DNA from: Coenobita brevimanus
Taxonomy: Eukaryota > Arthropoda > Malacostraca > Decapoda > Coenobitidae
Reading direction: 5' to 3'
DNA: 64,000 nt
Assembly (NCBI GenBank): GCA_032717465.1
Contig: CM064655.1
Location: 16,356,902 to 16,420,901, forward strand
Shown here: positions 52,577 to 63,024 of the stretch, piece after piece
Layout of the letters: each line of letters opens with the position of its first letter
How positions within the stretch are numbered: the first letter of the stretch is position 1
Position numbers and translations under genes: made by a program
The notes under the pieces: model-generated
The model's database searches: none
The model's input: the letters and a program-made list of their open reading frames with translations, nothing else
What the model was told of the DNA's origin: nothing

Positions 52577-55500
52577 TATATACACTGTATATGGCTAGTG
52601 AGGGAGTGATCGCCCTCTACCTACACAGATCAAAATCCCTCGGGAGCAGGGGGGTGGTTGCTTTCTCAGGCAGAGGAACTCCTTGAGAGTGAAATGGCTG
52701 GGAAGCATGCCGGCACGTGACTGGCTACAGCATAGCTGGGTCTTTCGGGTGTGGGCAATCAGGCAAGTTAGCTGCCTACTGCGACTGCAACACAATGGCG
52801 AGGTGTTCAGGAAGTTAGCCAAAGAAACCTTGATGGACTCTGAAAGAACAATAATGGCCCCCAGTCCCGTGCAGCCCTTAAATGGGCAGGGGGTGCTAAG
52901 AATCTCACGGTTGCCTCAGTTACAATCTAATTCCTTTGTCAATGCAAAAAATACAATTAAAATTGGTAACTGGAATGTGAGAACGCTAAATCATGACGGT
53001 AAAATCGATGAGTTAGTGAAGGTTTTTCAAAATTACGGACTTGATATTTGTGCTCTGACAGAAACTAGATTAACTGGAGTCGATAAGTTGGATTTGGAGG
53101 ATGGTATACGTTTATTGATATCTGGCCGACAGGACGGATTGCATTATCAGGGAGTAGGATTGTTGCTGGGTTGTAAAGCAAATAAGGCTTTATGTGAGTG
53201 GGATCCTATAGATGAGCAATTGCTATACGCACGGTTTAAATCAAATCATGGCAACATCAGTCTGTTTGTGTGTTATGCACCTACTAATGATGCACTCGAT
53301 GAAAGGAAAGACACATTTTATGAAAAGTTGCAAGAAGGAGTAGGAAGGGTACCTAGACATGATGTTTTGATCTGCGTTGGAGACTTTAATGCAGTAATGG
53401 GCTGTTCAAATGAGGGATTTGAGGCATGTATGGGTAAGATGGGAGTTGGTAGTAGGATGAGTGAAAACGGAGTGAGGTTTGGAAGCTTCTGTCTAGCAAA
53501 TGACTTAGTCATCGGGGGCACACTCTTTCAGCATTGCAATATACACAAGACAACTTGGGTGTCGCCGTGTGGAAAATATAAAAATCAGATTGATCACATC
53601 GCTATCAGTAGGAGGCATAGAAGTTCTCTGCTAGATGTTCATGTTAAACGGGGAGCGGATATTGGTAGTGACCATCAACTCAGCATTGCAAAAATAAGGT
53701 TTAAACTTAAAAATCAGAAGAAGGAAAAATCTGGTGTTGGTAGATACGATATTGTTAAGCTTAGAAGAGAAGGAGAAGAAAAGGAGGAATTCAGATTAGA
53801 ATGCAGAAATAGGTTTTTGGTGTTGGAAACGTTGGAAGAGGGGGAGAGAAGTGTAGATGAGATGTGGGAGGATGTGAACAAAGTTTTGCATGAGACTGCT
53901 GAATGTACGATTGGAAGGAGACATAGATTCAGGAGAAAGAAATGGATATCAGAGGAAACGTGGGATATGATAAAAAAGAGAGGTGAGGCTAAATTGAGGA
54001 GTGAGGTGCAATGCGTTGATGAACGAGAGATTGAATTAGCAAGAGCTGCGTACTGGAGTTTGAATTCAGAAGTAAGAAGGTTAGCTAGGAGAGATAAAAG
54101 AAGATGTGTGGATGAAAAGGTTGCAGAGACTGAAATCCTAATAAACAAAAATGATGGACAGAGTCAAAGAATAGCATATGAATCGATTAGAGAACTGAGT
54201 GGTAATGCAGGTAAACGCAAGGAAATACCAATTAGAGACAGGGAAGGAAATTTATTGACCAAAGATGGAGATATTAAAAATAGATGGAAAGAGCATTTTG
54301 AGACAGTTCTTAATAGACCAATACCACCAGAAGAGGATATACCATCTGCTCAGGAAGATTTAAATATAGAAACAGGAGAGTTGAGGCTTGCAGAAGTGGA
54401 GAAAGCAGTAAAACAGTTAAAGAATAATAAGGCACCAGGGGAGGATGGTTTATTTCCGGAAATGTTTAAAGTGGAGGGGATAGATTAATAATGATCTTGA
54501 CCAAGCTATTCAATAAGATATGGGTGACGGGGTTACTACCATCAGTTTGGAAGAATGGTGTAATTGTTAAAGTTCGAAGAAAGGAGACCTGAGTGAATGT
54601 GGTAATTGGAGGGGAATCTCTTTGTCACCGATAGCTTTGAAAGTTTTCAGTAGAGTGTTGTTAAATAGGTTGGAGCCGGTGGTTGAGGGTATTCTGAGGG
54701 ATGAACAGGCTGGTTTTAGAAAGGGACGTGGTTGCAATGATCAGATCTTTATAGTTAGGCATTTGATGCAGCAAGTTAATGAAATGAGAGTACCGTTAAG
54801 TCTTTGTTTTGTTGATTTTGAAAAGGCTTTTGATAGTGTTTCGAGAGAGTCTATGGGGAAGATCATGAGACATTATGGAATACCAGAGGAGTTTGTGAGG
54901 GTCATTATGAACATGCATGAGGACACATTTTGTAAAGTGATGGTTGATGGTTGTCTGAGTGATTCGTTTGAAGTCAAGTCCGGAGTAATTCAAGGTGGTG
55001 TTCTATCGCCTTTACTATTTATATTGGTCATTGATTACATTATGAAACGTGTTGGAACAGAAACCGGTGCAGGTATACTTTGGGGAGAGAACAGGAAACT
55101 TTTGGATTTAGATTATGCAGATGATATAGTTTTGATTTGTGATGGGCCAGAAGAGATGCAGAGAGTGTTGGACTGTTTGGTGAGTGAAGGTCGCAAGGTG
55201 GGTTTGGTTATTAATTGTGGAAAAACTGAAATAATCAATATGAATATGGAAAATGCGCAGGAATGTGTAATTGGAGGTACGGTTGTAAAGCAAGTTGATA
55301 GGTTTAAATATTTAGGTACTTATTTAGCCAAGGATGGTTCTTTGAACTTTGAATTCGAGGAAAGGTTAAAGAAGGCTAATCAGGCAATGGGAATGCTTAA
55401 AAATATTTGGAATAATAACAATTTCTCTGTGCATACAAAAATCAAACTTTATAAGGTAATGGTTAGGAGTATCTTAATTTATGGACACGAGTCTTGGTAC

Positions 55501-55906
55501 AGCACAGTGACTATGGAAAATAAATTCTTGGTGTTTGAAAATAAAGCACTTAGAAGAATATTAGGAGTTAAGTGGTGGGAAAGGATACCAAATAGTAGAA
55601 TTAGAGAAATAACGGGAGTGCAGCCGATCGATGAATATGTTAGATTCTCACGACGGAAGTGGCTAGGACATGCGTATAGGAGACAGGGAATAGTACGAGG
55701 TACACCAGGGTGGGTGGCACCTGGTAGGAGAGGTAGAGGAAGGCCAAAAGAGACGTGGGTGAGGACAATGAGACGGGAAGCTGGAGATGAGTGTTGGGGA
55801 GATCTTGAGGAGTTAGCACAAGATAGGATGTGGTGGTGTGAGTTCATCGAGGCCCTATGCATCCCCGAGGGTGCCACAGGAAATGATTGATTGATTGATT
55901 GATAAA
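52577..55906 (+). mobile_element. Full-length RTE-2 LINE with 8-bp target duplication
   Basis: 3330 bp flanked by ATACATTG (52569-52576 and 55907-55914), inside transposon M1. The length is normal for RTE elements. A 5'UTR of about 100 bp is followed by one long ORF with breaks, and the stop codon lies in the 3' (TGAT)n tail (55884-55903), a compact RTE arrangement. It differs from RTE-1 in its catalytic YADD and in tail sequence. Confidence 0.92.
52683..55890 (+). pseudogene. RTE-2 endonuclease-reverse transcriptase, frameshifts in early RT
   Basis: The first frame (52683-54488) begins MRVKWLGSMPARDWLQHSWV; a later in-frame ATG (52833, MDSERTIMAPSPVQPLNGQG) is an alternative start. Endonuclease: KIGNWNVRTLNHDGK, CALTETRLTGV, VCYAPTNDALDERK, ICVGDFNAVMG, NQIDHIAISRR and GSDHQLSIAKI (APE-type, apparently complete). 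Then KKWISEETWDMI and NNKAPGEDGLFPEMF. Indels at about 54475 and 54575 shift the frame. The RT resumes at GNWRGISLSPIALKVFSR, EQAGFRKGRGCNDQIFIV, VDFEKAFDSVSRES, SGVIQGGVLSPLLFI and the catalytic LDYADDIVLI. The C-terminus has ILIYGHESWY, FSRRKWLGHAYRR and GRRGRGRPKETWVRTM, ending IPEGATGND. The 3' stop is formed by the tail (AAT GAT TGA). Confidence 0.93.
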
Positions 55907-56494
55907 ATACATTGCTGGGCTGAAGGGATTATAATAAGCGGATTATCAGTTCCCTAGCCTGACACTTCCCACTCCTACTTCCTTAACTACACCCACACCA
56001 AACTCTCACCCACACCTTAGGATTCTGGTCGTTTCGGCCGTAACGTCCAAAATGGCAAACGACTTTACAACCTAACCTAACCTAACCTAATCAATTTGGA
56101 CATTACGGCCTAAATGATCGCCATTGCCGATCATGAGAGCTTTGCTTAGGCAGCAGAGATGCAGAGAGTGAACGTTGTCAATCATTCTGATCGCTTCGTC
56201 TGCTAAGAATACAGCAGAAATGGCGGACGCTGATATGAATGCCCGTCAGGCACGCTATTTCAGATATTGTATCAGTTATGCTACTCAGTGAATTTTATCC
56301 TATTTTCATAACAAAATACTGTAATTGGGTGTGCCCTGAGTTGCATAGACATTGCTGAAGTACTTCACTTGGCTGAAAAAGTGAAGCTGTAACTTCAGGC
56401 AGTACTGTTTAACGTTACAACTGTTTTTCCTGTTTTTCGCTATTGGTATAATAAGACTGTTCACTTCTATGATACTCTTGTCAGGCATGAAACA
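55907..56494. other. M1 interior with CCTAA run inside an inverted repeat
   Basis: Holds (CCTAA)4 at 56071-56090 flanked by inverted arms (GGCCGTAACGTCCAAA at 56036-56051 and TTTGGACATTACGGCC near 56095-56110). Otherwise unassigned. Confidence 0.7.
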
Positions 56495-57170
56495 AAATGT
56501 CACTAAGAGAAGCCAACCATATGAGGGTGATTGAATTTCCATATGCGACAAAAATCAATTCTGATGACTTGTCAGGTTCGCTTGCCAGCATCTCTCCAGT
56601 ATGACTGCTTTGCTAGTTAGTAAGTGGATGGCAAGCAAAGTGGTTATGATTGCCTTTCAGAAGGTTAGCAGACAATTCACCAGTGAGCATGTTAGCTTGC
56701 TAGAGTAGGGTGTACGCTAGACGCTAACCTGCTAAGTTGCTAAACCGCTAAACCCCTTGACGGTATTGGCCAGTTGAGCTGAAAACAAACAGTGAATGCT
56801 TTGTGTTCTTGAACTTGCGTGTTTTAATATCTGCTGCATATATACACTCACAAAATGTCACAAAAGTAACTGACCTAATTAGGGTTACTGAATTTCCATA
56901 CATGACGAAAGTCTGTTTTGATGACTTGGCAGCTTCACTAGCCAGCATCTCTCCAGTATGATTGCTTTGCTAGTTAGTAAGTGGATGGCAAGCAAAGTGG
57001 TTATGATTGCCTTTCAGAAGGTTAGCAGACAGTTCACCAGTGATCATGTACGTTAGCTTGCTGGAATAGTGTGGATGCTAAACTGCTAAACCGCTAAATA
57101 CCTTCATGATGTTAGCCAGTTGAGCTGTAAACAAACCCGCGAAAGTTTTGTGTGTTTCTTAAATCTGCTG
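56495..57170. repeat. Two tandem units of about 358 bp
   Basis: Units at 56495-56852 and 56853-57170. Shared blocks include TTGCTAGTTAGTAAGTGGAT, GGCAAGCAAAGTGGTTATGA, TTGCCTTTCAGAAGGTTAGC, GCTAAACCGCTAAA and GCCAGTTGAGCTG. Next to the right inverted end of M1. Confidence 0.92.
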
Positions 57171-58047
57171 CATATACACACTAGTGTATATTATTTTTAA
57201 AAATCAAATCAAATCTGCATACTGTAGAAAACTCCTGTGGTTGCTAAGCAGTGAGATGATCATCTTTATGAGTTTCTTCTCAATGGAGCCCAACTCACCT
57301 GCCTCAGTCTAGCGTGCAGGACGCATGGGGATATTTTAATGTAATTTTGAGACAAAAAAGTGCGTCTTACATGCCGCGAAATACAGTATTTGATGGGTAA
57401 TGAATCAATCACAAAAGCAAGAGAAGAAAAGGATTTGGGAGTGCTGGTCACCTGAAAAACACATTAACAACACAGTCAGAGAGACATATAAACTCTTGAC
57501 TAACATCAGAGTAGCATTTCATTACATGGATAAGATGATGAAAAAACTGATAGTGGCCATGATCTGCCCCAAGTTAGAATATGGACCAGTAGTATGGTCC
57601 CCACACAAAAAGAATGATATAAAAAAGATTGAGAGAATACAAAGAACAGGAACCAAGATGGTCCCCAGCCTAGCAGATCTGTCATACAGAGAGAGCTGGA
57701 AAAGCTCGATTTGCCTCCCTTAGAGGAAAGGAGAGAGAAGGGCGACATGAGTGCGATATTTAAGGCCATTATGGGAGTAGATAAAATTGACAGAGAAGAT
57801 CTGTTTGTAAGGGATACAAGAGTAACAAGAGGACATGGAATGAAACTGAAGAACCAAGCTGCTTGATGGATATCAAGAAATATTGTTTTCCTCATAGATG
57901 AACAGACCTGTGGAATAGCCTGGACCGTCCAGTCTAAAAACTTAAACGAGTTTAAAGCAAAATTTGACTCACTGAGAAATAGAGACAGGACCCCACGAGC
58001 ATGGCTCATTTCCTGTATATCACAACTACATAAATATAACAAGGTAA

Positions 58048-58077
58048 ATACACACACACACACACACACACACACAC
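58048..58077. repeat. (AC)n followed by (TATC)n
   Basis: The AC run is the tail of CR1-A copy A5. The (TATC)n at 58078-58096 is the 3' tail of minus-strand RTE-1 copy R5, inserted in or next to the AC tract. Confidence 0.95.
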
Positions 58078-58866
58078 TATCTATCTATCTATCTATAGCC
58101 CGACGCCCTAATCCCGCAAAGGGTGGCCGCAGACAAAACGCCTCCAAGTCACTCTGTCACCCACCATTTGACTCCCCTCCCCCCAACTCACCCCCACCTC
58201 CCTCATATACTTCTCAACTCCATCCCTCCACCTCATCCTCGGTCTACCCCTCCCTCTCCCTCCCTCCACCTCACCTACATACACCCTCTTAGTCAGTCTT
58301 TCATTCTCCATTCTCTCCACATGTCCAAACCACCTCAGTGTATTTCTCCTAATCTTTCCAACCACATCCACATCTACCCCACAACGTTCCTTCACTTCTT
58401 CATTCGTCAGCCTGTCCCTCCACGTCACTCCACATGCTCCTCTCAAGTAACTCATTTCCACTGCTCTCACTCTTCACTTGTTCCCCTCTTGCAATGTCCA
58501 CGCCTCGCTTCCATACGTCAGGGTAGGGATCACAATACCATCATGCAGTGACTTCTTAACTTCCATACTCACCTCCCTATTTCTCATCATTGCTTTCAGT
58601 GTACCCACAACCTTTCTTCCCTGCTGTACCCTTTCAGGTACTTCATCCCCCAAAGTTCCATCCTTACTCATCACACTACCCAAGTACTTGAATGCACTCA
58701 CATTCTCCATATCCTCACCATCCAACCTCACTGCACACTCTATGACTTCATTCCTCTCAAACACCATAACTTTACTTTTGTTTACATTAACTTTCAGCTT
58801 CCTCCTCCTACACACTGTCCCAAATTCATTCACCAAACCTTGCAACTCCCATTCATCTTCACTCAA
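58078..58866 (-). mobile_element. RTE-1 LINE copy R5, 5'-truncated
   Basis: Minus-strand C-terminal part: VLSEDEWELQGLVNEFGTVC, KYLGSVMSKDGTLGDEVPER, then RAVEMSYLRGACGVTWRDRL, NTLRWFGHVERM and GRGRPRMRWRDGVEKYM. One frameshift lies near 58470. Its 5' truncation point abuts CACACAGG and then the truncated CR1-B copy B2, so it lies between two AC remnants and separates A5 from B2. Confidence 0.85.
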
Positions 58867-58872
58867 CACACA

Positions 58873-60664
58873 GGATAAAATAAATAAAAGTAGTGATACC
58901 AAAGCTGTTATACAGCTACATCAGAAGCAAAACCAAAGTAAAAGATAAAATACAATCCATTACGGACGAGGGAATCACTTATACACAAGAGAAAGATATT
59001 TGTGAAGCACTAAATAAGAATTTCCAATCAGTTTTTACAGAAGAAAAAATTTTTGAGAGGGACTATGTGGAACATCCATGTCCACACATACTACCAGATA
59101 TAGAAATAGCAGAAAAAGTAACACAGGAGGAGTTAAGTAAATTAAACAGAGGAAAAGCAAGTGGTCCTGATGAAATTTCATGCTGGGTACTACGAGAATG
59201 TGCAAAGGAGTTAAGTAAACCATTATTTTTAATTTTCAAGAAATCCTTGAGTCAAGGTGAACTACCTGATATTTGGAAGAAAGCAAATATTGTCCCCTTA
59301 TTCATGAAAGGAAATAGACAAAATCCACTCAACTACCGACCAGTATCACTGACCAGTGTTGTAAGCAAGGTATTAGAAAAGCTTATAAGAAAAGCTTGGG
59401 TAAATCATCTAGAAGAACACAGTATGATACCAGAAAGACAGTTTGGTTTCAGAAAAGGAAAATCATGTGTTACTAATCTGTTGAGCTACTATGACAGAGT
59501 AACAAACACAATACAGGAAAGAGAAGGATGGGTAGACAGTATCTATTAAGATTTCAAGAAAGCTTTTGACACAGTACCACACCAAAGACTTTTATGGAAA
59601 CTGTACCATCAAGGAGGAATTCGAGGCAAATTGTTTTGTTGGATACAAGATTTTCTCATAAAAAGAGAAATGAGAACAGTACTAAGAGGAAACTACTCAT
59701 CATGGAAAGAAGTGAATAGTGGAGTACCACAGGGTTCAGTGCTGGCATCAATTATGTTTTTAGTGTATATAAATGATATAAACAGTAACACTGGAAATGA
59801 GAGCTATCTGAATATGTTTGCAGATGATGCAAAAATACAAAGGAGAATTACTAACACAGACTCTTGTAAAGAGCTACAAGAAGAATTAAATAAACTTCAT
59901 GAATGGAGTAATACATGGCAAATGGAATTCAATGTGGACAAGTGTCATGTAATCAAGTTTGGTAAAAGTGGAAAAAGACCTGATTGGGATTATAAGTTAG
60001 GAAATAAAACCCTATACACATCAGAAAGAGAGAAGGACCTAGGTGTGATTATCAATAACAGACTATCTCCGGCTGAACACATCAGCGAGAAGGTACGGAA
60101 CATGTATACACTCCTTGCAAATATGAGAATAGCATTCACATACATAAATGAAGACATGCTAAGAGGGATAATAACATCATTCATTAGACCAACCCTGGCA
60201 TATGCATCAGTAGTCTGGAGTCCTACTTAAAAAACACATAAACAAGATTGAAAAAGTTCAAAGGGCCGCTACAAGATGGATACCAAGCTTAAGGGACCTA
60301 ACCTACGAAGAAAGACAAAATAAACTGAATCTACCAACACTACAGGAGAGAAGGAAAAGAGGTGACATGATAATGCTATATAAATGTATATCAGGGATGG
60401 AGAAAATAGACATAAATGATTACTTAACATATCGGGAAGCATCAGCAAGAGGACACTGCAAAAAACTGCATAAGAAGAGAGATGATAAAGACGTAAGGAA
60501 ATTCAGTTTCCCAAACAGAGCAATTGATCAATGGAATGCACTACCGAATAAAATAGTGTGTGCCAAAACAATTCACAAATTTAAGGGTATGTACGATAAA
60601 TATGGTTTAAGATACGGGACAGTATGAGCTTGACTCATTCCTGTAGAGATAGAATTAGGTAAGA
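58873..60664 (+). mobile_element. CR1-B LINE, 5'-truncated (copy B2)
   Basis: Starts just before the RT at IINKS...PKLLYSYIRSKTKVKD. RT: GKASGPDEISCWVLRECAKE, RQFGFRKGKSCVTNLL, a stop at 59549 (TTA to TAA in IYLDFKKAF), then SGVPQGSVLASIMF and the intact catalytic MFADDAKI. The C-terminal part is shifted by a small deletion near 60225 and continues to WNALPNKIVCAKTIHKFKGM (60367-60627). The 3' end GAATTAGGTAAGA enters (AC)n at 60665-60685. Dead copy. Confidence 0.92.
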
Positions 60665-60685
60665 ACACACACACACACACACACA
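60665..60685. repeat. (AC)n linking CR1-B and CR1-A copies
   Basis: AC run between the B2 3' end and the truncated 5' end of A6. Confidence 0.97.
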
Positions 60686-61759
60686 GTAATGTTCCTGATT
60701 TACGTAAATGATATGGTAGATGGAGTGAACAGTTATGCAAGTCTGTTTGCTGATGATGTAAAGAGCTTGAGGAAGGTAGAGGTTGAGGAGGATTGTAAAA
60801 TGCTGCAGGAGGTTCTGGATAGGATACATGATTGGAGCCGGACGTGGGAAATGATATTTAATGTAAAGAAATGTAAAATATTGGAAATGGGTAAAAGTAC
60901 CATGAGGCCATCACTGAATTAATTGTTGGATAATGAATTAATCACTAAAATGAGAGAAGAGAAAGATTTGGGAGTGCTGGTCCAAGATAGTCTGTCACCC
61001 GAAAAGCACATTAATAAGATAGTTAGAGAGACTTATAAACTCCTGACTAACATAAGAGTAGCATTTCATTATATGGATGAGGAGATGATGAAAAAATTGA
61101 TAGTGGCCATGATCCGCCCCAAGTTAAAATATGCAGCAGTAGTGTGGTCCCCACACAAAAAGAAAGATATAAACAAGATTGAGAGAATACAAAGAACAGC
61201 AACCAAGATGGTCCCTAGTCTGGCAGATCTGTCATACAGAGAGAGGCTGGAAAAGCTGGATTTGCCTTCGTTAGAGGAAAGGAGAAAGAGGGGAGACATG
61301 ATTGCAGTGTTCAGGACCATGGTGCGAGTAGATAAAATTGACCGAGAAGATGTTTTTATGGGATAAGAGAGTAACAAGAGGACACGGAATGAAATTGAAA
61401 AAGTCAAGCTGCTTGAAGAATATCAAGAAACACAGCTTTCCTTACAGAAGTATAGATTTATGGAATAGCCTGGACAGAGATCATCCAGTCTAAAACCTTA
61501 AATGAGATTAAAGCTAAATTTGACTTACTGAGAAACAGCGATGGGAACCCATGAGCATAGCATATTTCGTGTGTATCTCAATTAGGTATATTGGGTAAAT
61601 ACACAAGTATTTGGAATGACTTAGACGAAAAGGTGGTGCAGGAGAAAAACATTCATGTGTGTAAAAGTAAACTAGATAAATGTGGATATGGAGGCAGGGC
61701 AAAACGAGCATCACGCAATTCCTGTATACTACAAATAGGTAAATACAAATACGGTAAAT
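60686..61759 (+). mobile_element. CR1-A LINE, 5'-truncated (copy A6), double tail
   Basis: Starts within the RT at VMFLIYVNDMVDGVNSYASL, with catalytic LFADDVKSL. A nonsense codon at 60920-60922 (TAT to TAA in NYLLD) separates two open pieces (60689-60922, 60923-61366), and a deletion near 61355 shifts the end. The 3'UTR carries the extra tail module (WNDLDEKVVQEKNIHVCKSK, 61610-61740) also found in A1 and A2, and ends TACGGTAAATAC at (AC)n 61760-61770. Confidence 0.9.
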
Positions 61760-61770
61760 ACACACACACA
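61760..61770. repeat. Short (AC)n linking CR1-A and CR1-B copies
   Basis: Eleven bases of AC between the double tail of A6 and the 5'UTR of B3. Confidence 0.93.
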
Positions 61771-62011
61771 CTCTCTCCATACCAGCTCAACACGGCTAGA
61801 GGCATTACCTAAATAAGTATCTTTGAATGAGTCAAACTCTGTACCAGGTTAGACTAAATGATTTTTCATTATTGAAAGGAAAAGAAATAGTAAGTTTAAA
61901 TAAGACTGATCAAACAACAAAGAACCACGATGCGTTGAGTCAGCTGGGTTTGTTTATACTACGGCAACACGCGGAAAGTGTAAGTGCATACTCCTCATTT
62001 AGTATTACAAA

Positions 62012-63024
62012 ATGGATACATACTTGGAAAAGAAAAGGGATAAAAGTAAAAAGCAAAATGATGATTTCTACCAAGAACTGGTTGAAGTGGAGACTCACAA
62101 TAGACTGGTTGAAAGTGTACACAAACTAGAAATGGCTTTCAAAAATGAAATGGATGAAATAAAGAAGCAAATGCACTTGCAAAAGGAAGAGATAGAAAAA
62201 CTGGGAAGGGAGGCCAATAAGAAAGACACAACCATCAGTGAACTAACAGTGGAATTGAATACCCTTAGGAAGAAAGTGAGTGAAATGGGAAGTACAGTAG
62301 TTAATCACGAGAGTGTTATGGAAGAGTTAAAAAATGACACAGAGACAATTAGACAAGCAAGCAGTCTTATGGACCAGAGCAGTGATACTGAGGAGAAGAT
62401 AACACAGGTGAATAAAGCTGTGCAAAGCTACAAAAATGATGTAGAAACCACGTATGCTGAAATGGTGAAAGTAAAGAAAGACTTAGAAACAAGGGTGGAG
62501 GAAAAAACATTAAAAAGGAAGTGAAAAGAATAATCCAAAACAATCCAAAGTTAGTCAGAGATTCAGTAGAAATAAATAAATCAATAGTAATCACTGGTAT
62601 AGAAGAGGAAGAAATTAAAAACAAAATCACTAGAGACAAAAAGGAGATGGCAAATGTAATGAGCTTACTGAAAGAAGTATCAGAGGAAATCTGTAGTAAA
62701 GACATAGAGGAACACAAAAGGTTAGGGAAATACGAGAAAAGCAAGACAAGACCTCTAAAGGTGACTTTCCAGAGTGTAAACACAGTGGAAGAGATACTAA
62801 AAAATGCAAAGAATCTTATGGAAAAAGAGGAGTTCAAAAATGTATGGATAAAAAGATGCCTAACACAAGAGGAACTGGAATTACTGAAAGAGAAAAGGGA
62901 GGAAGCAAAAACAAAAAATGAGGGAAGATCAGAAGAGGACAAGAAGAAATTTTTTTACAAAGTAATAGGGTTGCAGGTACGAAAGTGGTACACAAACAGG
63001 ATGGAAGAAAAAGGAGGAAGTTAG
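62012..63024 (+). pseudogene. CR1-B ORF1 (coiled-coil protein), 1-bp deletion
   Basis: ATG at 62012 (MDTYLEKKRDKSKKQNDDFY). Coiled coil from LVEVETHNRLVESVHKLEMA to LNTLRKKVSEMGS, then MDQSSDTEEKITQVNKAVQS. A one-base deletion near 62505 (AAAAAAGCATT in B1, AAAAAACATT here) shifts the frame; the second part starts at 62521. The C-terminal motif HKRLGKYEKSKTRPLKVTFQ and NVWIKRCLTQEELELLKEKR matches B1. It ends KKFFYKVIGLQVRKWYTNRM and EEKGGS, with stop at 63022-63024, longer than in B1 where a TAG follows GL. The KVIGLQVRKWY end corresponds to RVLDMKVRKWY in CR1-A. Confidence 0.88.

Larger units (their letters stand above)
50615..57386. mobile_element. TA-flanked DNA transposon (M1) with 26-bp inverted ends, nested RTE-2
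   Basis: Left end CCGTATTTCGCGGCATGTAA and right end complement CTGTATTTCGCGGCATGTAA continue as GACGCA on both (25 of 26 identical). TA flanks both ends (50613-50614 and 57387-57388), and CR1-A copies such as A3 show a single TA (GAAT-TA-TTTGATGG) at this place. TA duplication with a C(A/C/T)GT start points to the Tc1/mariner-pogo group, but no transposase frame was found. After removing the nested RTE-2 (3330 bp and its duplication) it is about 3.4 kb. Its own sequence is rich in tandem repeats. Confidence 0.88.
50014..58047 (+). mobile_element. CR1-A LINE, 5'-truncated (copy A5), split by a 6.8 kb transposon
   Basis: CR1-A sequence occupies 50014-50614 and 57387-58047. The first part starts at DRWIKYLEDMNIMVESQFGF and includes SGVPQGSVLAPVMFLMYVND and LFADDAKIL. 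The second resumes at the homologous codon (NY|LMGNESITKAREEKDLG) and runs to the 3' end AAGGTAAATACACAC. The break is exactly a TA duplication around the element 50615-57386. Several stops and small deletions; dead copy. The 3' end enters (AC)n at 58048-58077. Confidence 0.92.

Noticed and set aside
52683..52832. Upstream ATG of the RTE-2 ORF as the certain start
   Set aside because: An in-frame ATG at 52833 is equally plausible and the first 50 codons show no known domain, so the start is left open.
40532..61759. CR1 chain as a tandem gene cluster of host RT genes
   Set aside because: Copies are independently truncated and mutated, separated by AC repeats and nested with other TEs: insertion history, not a gene family.
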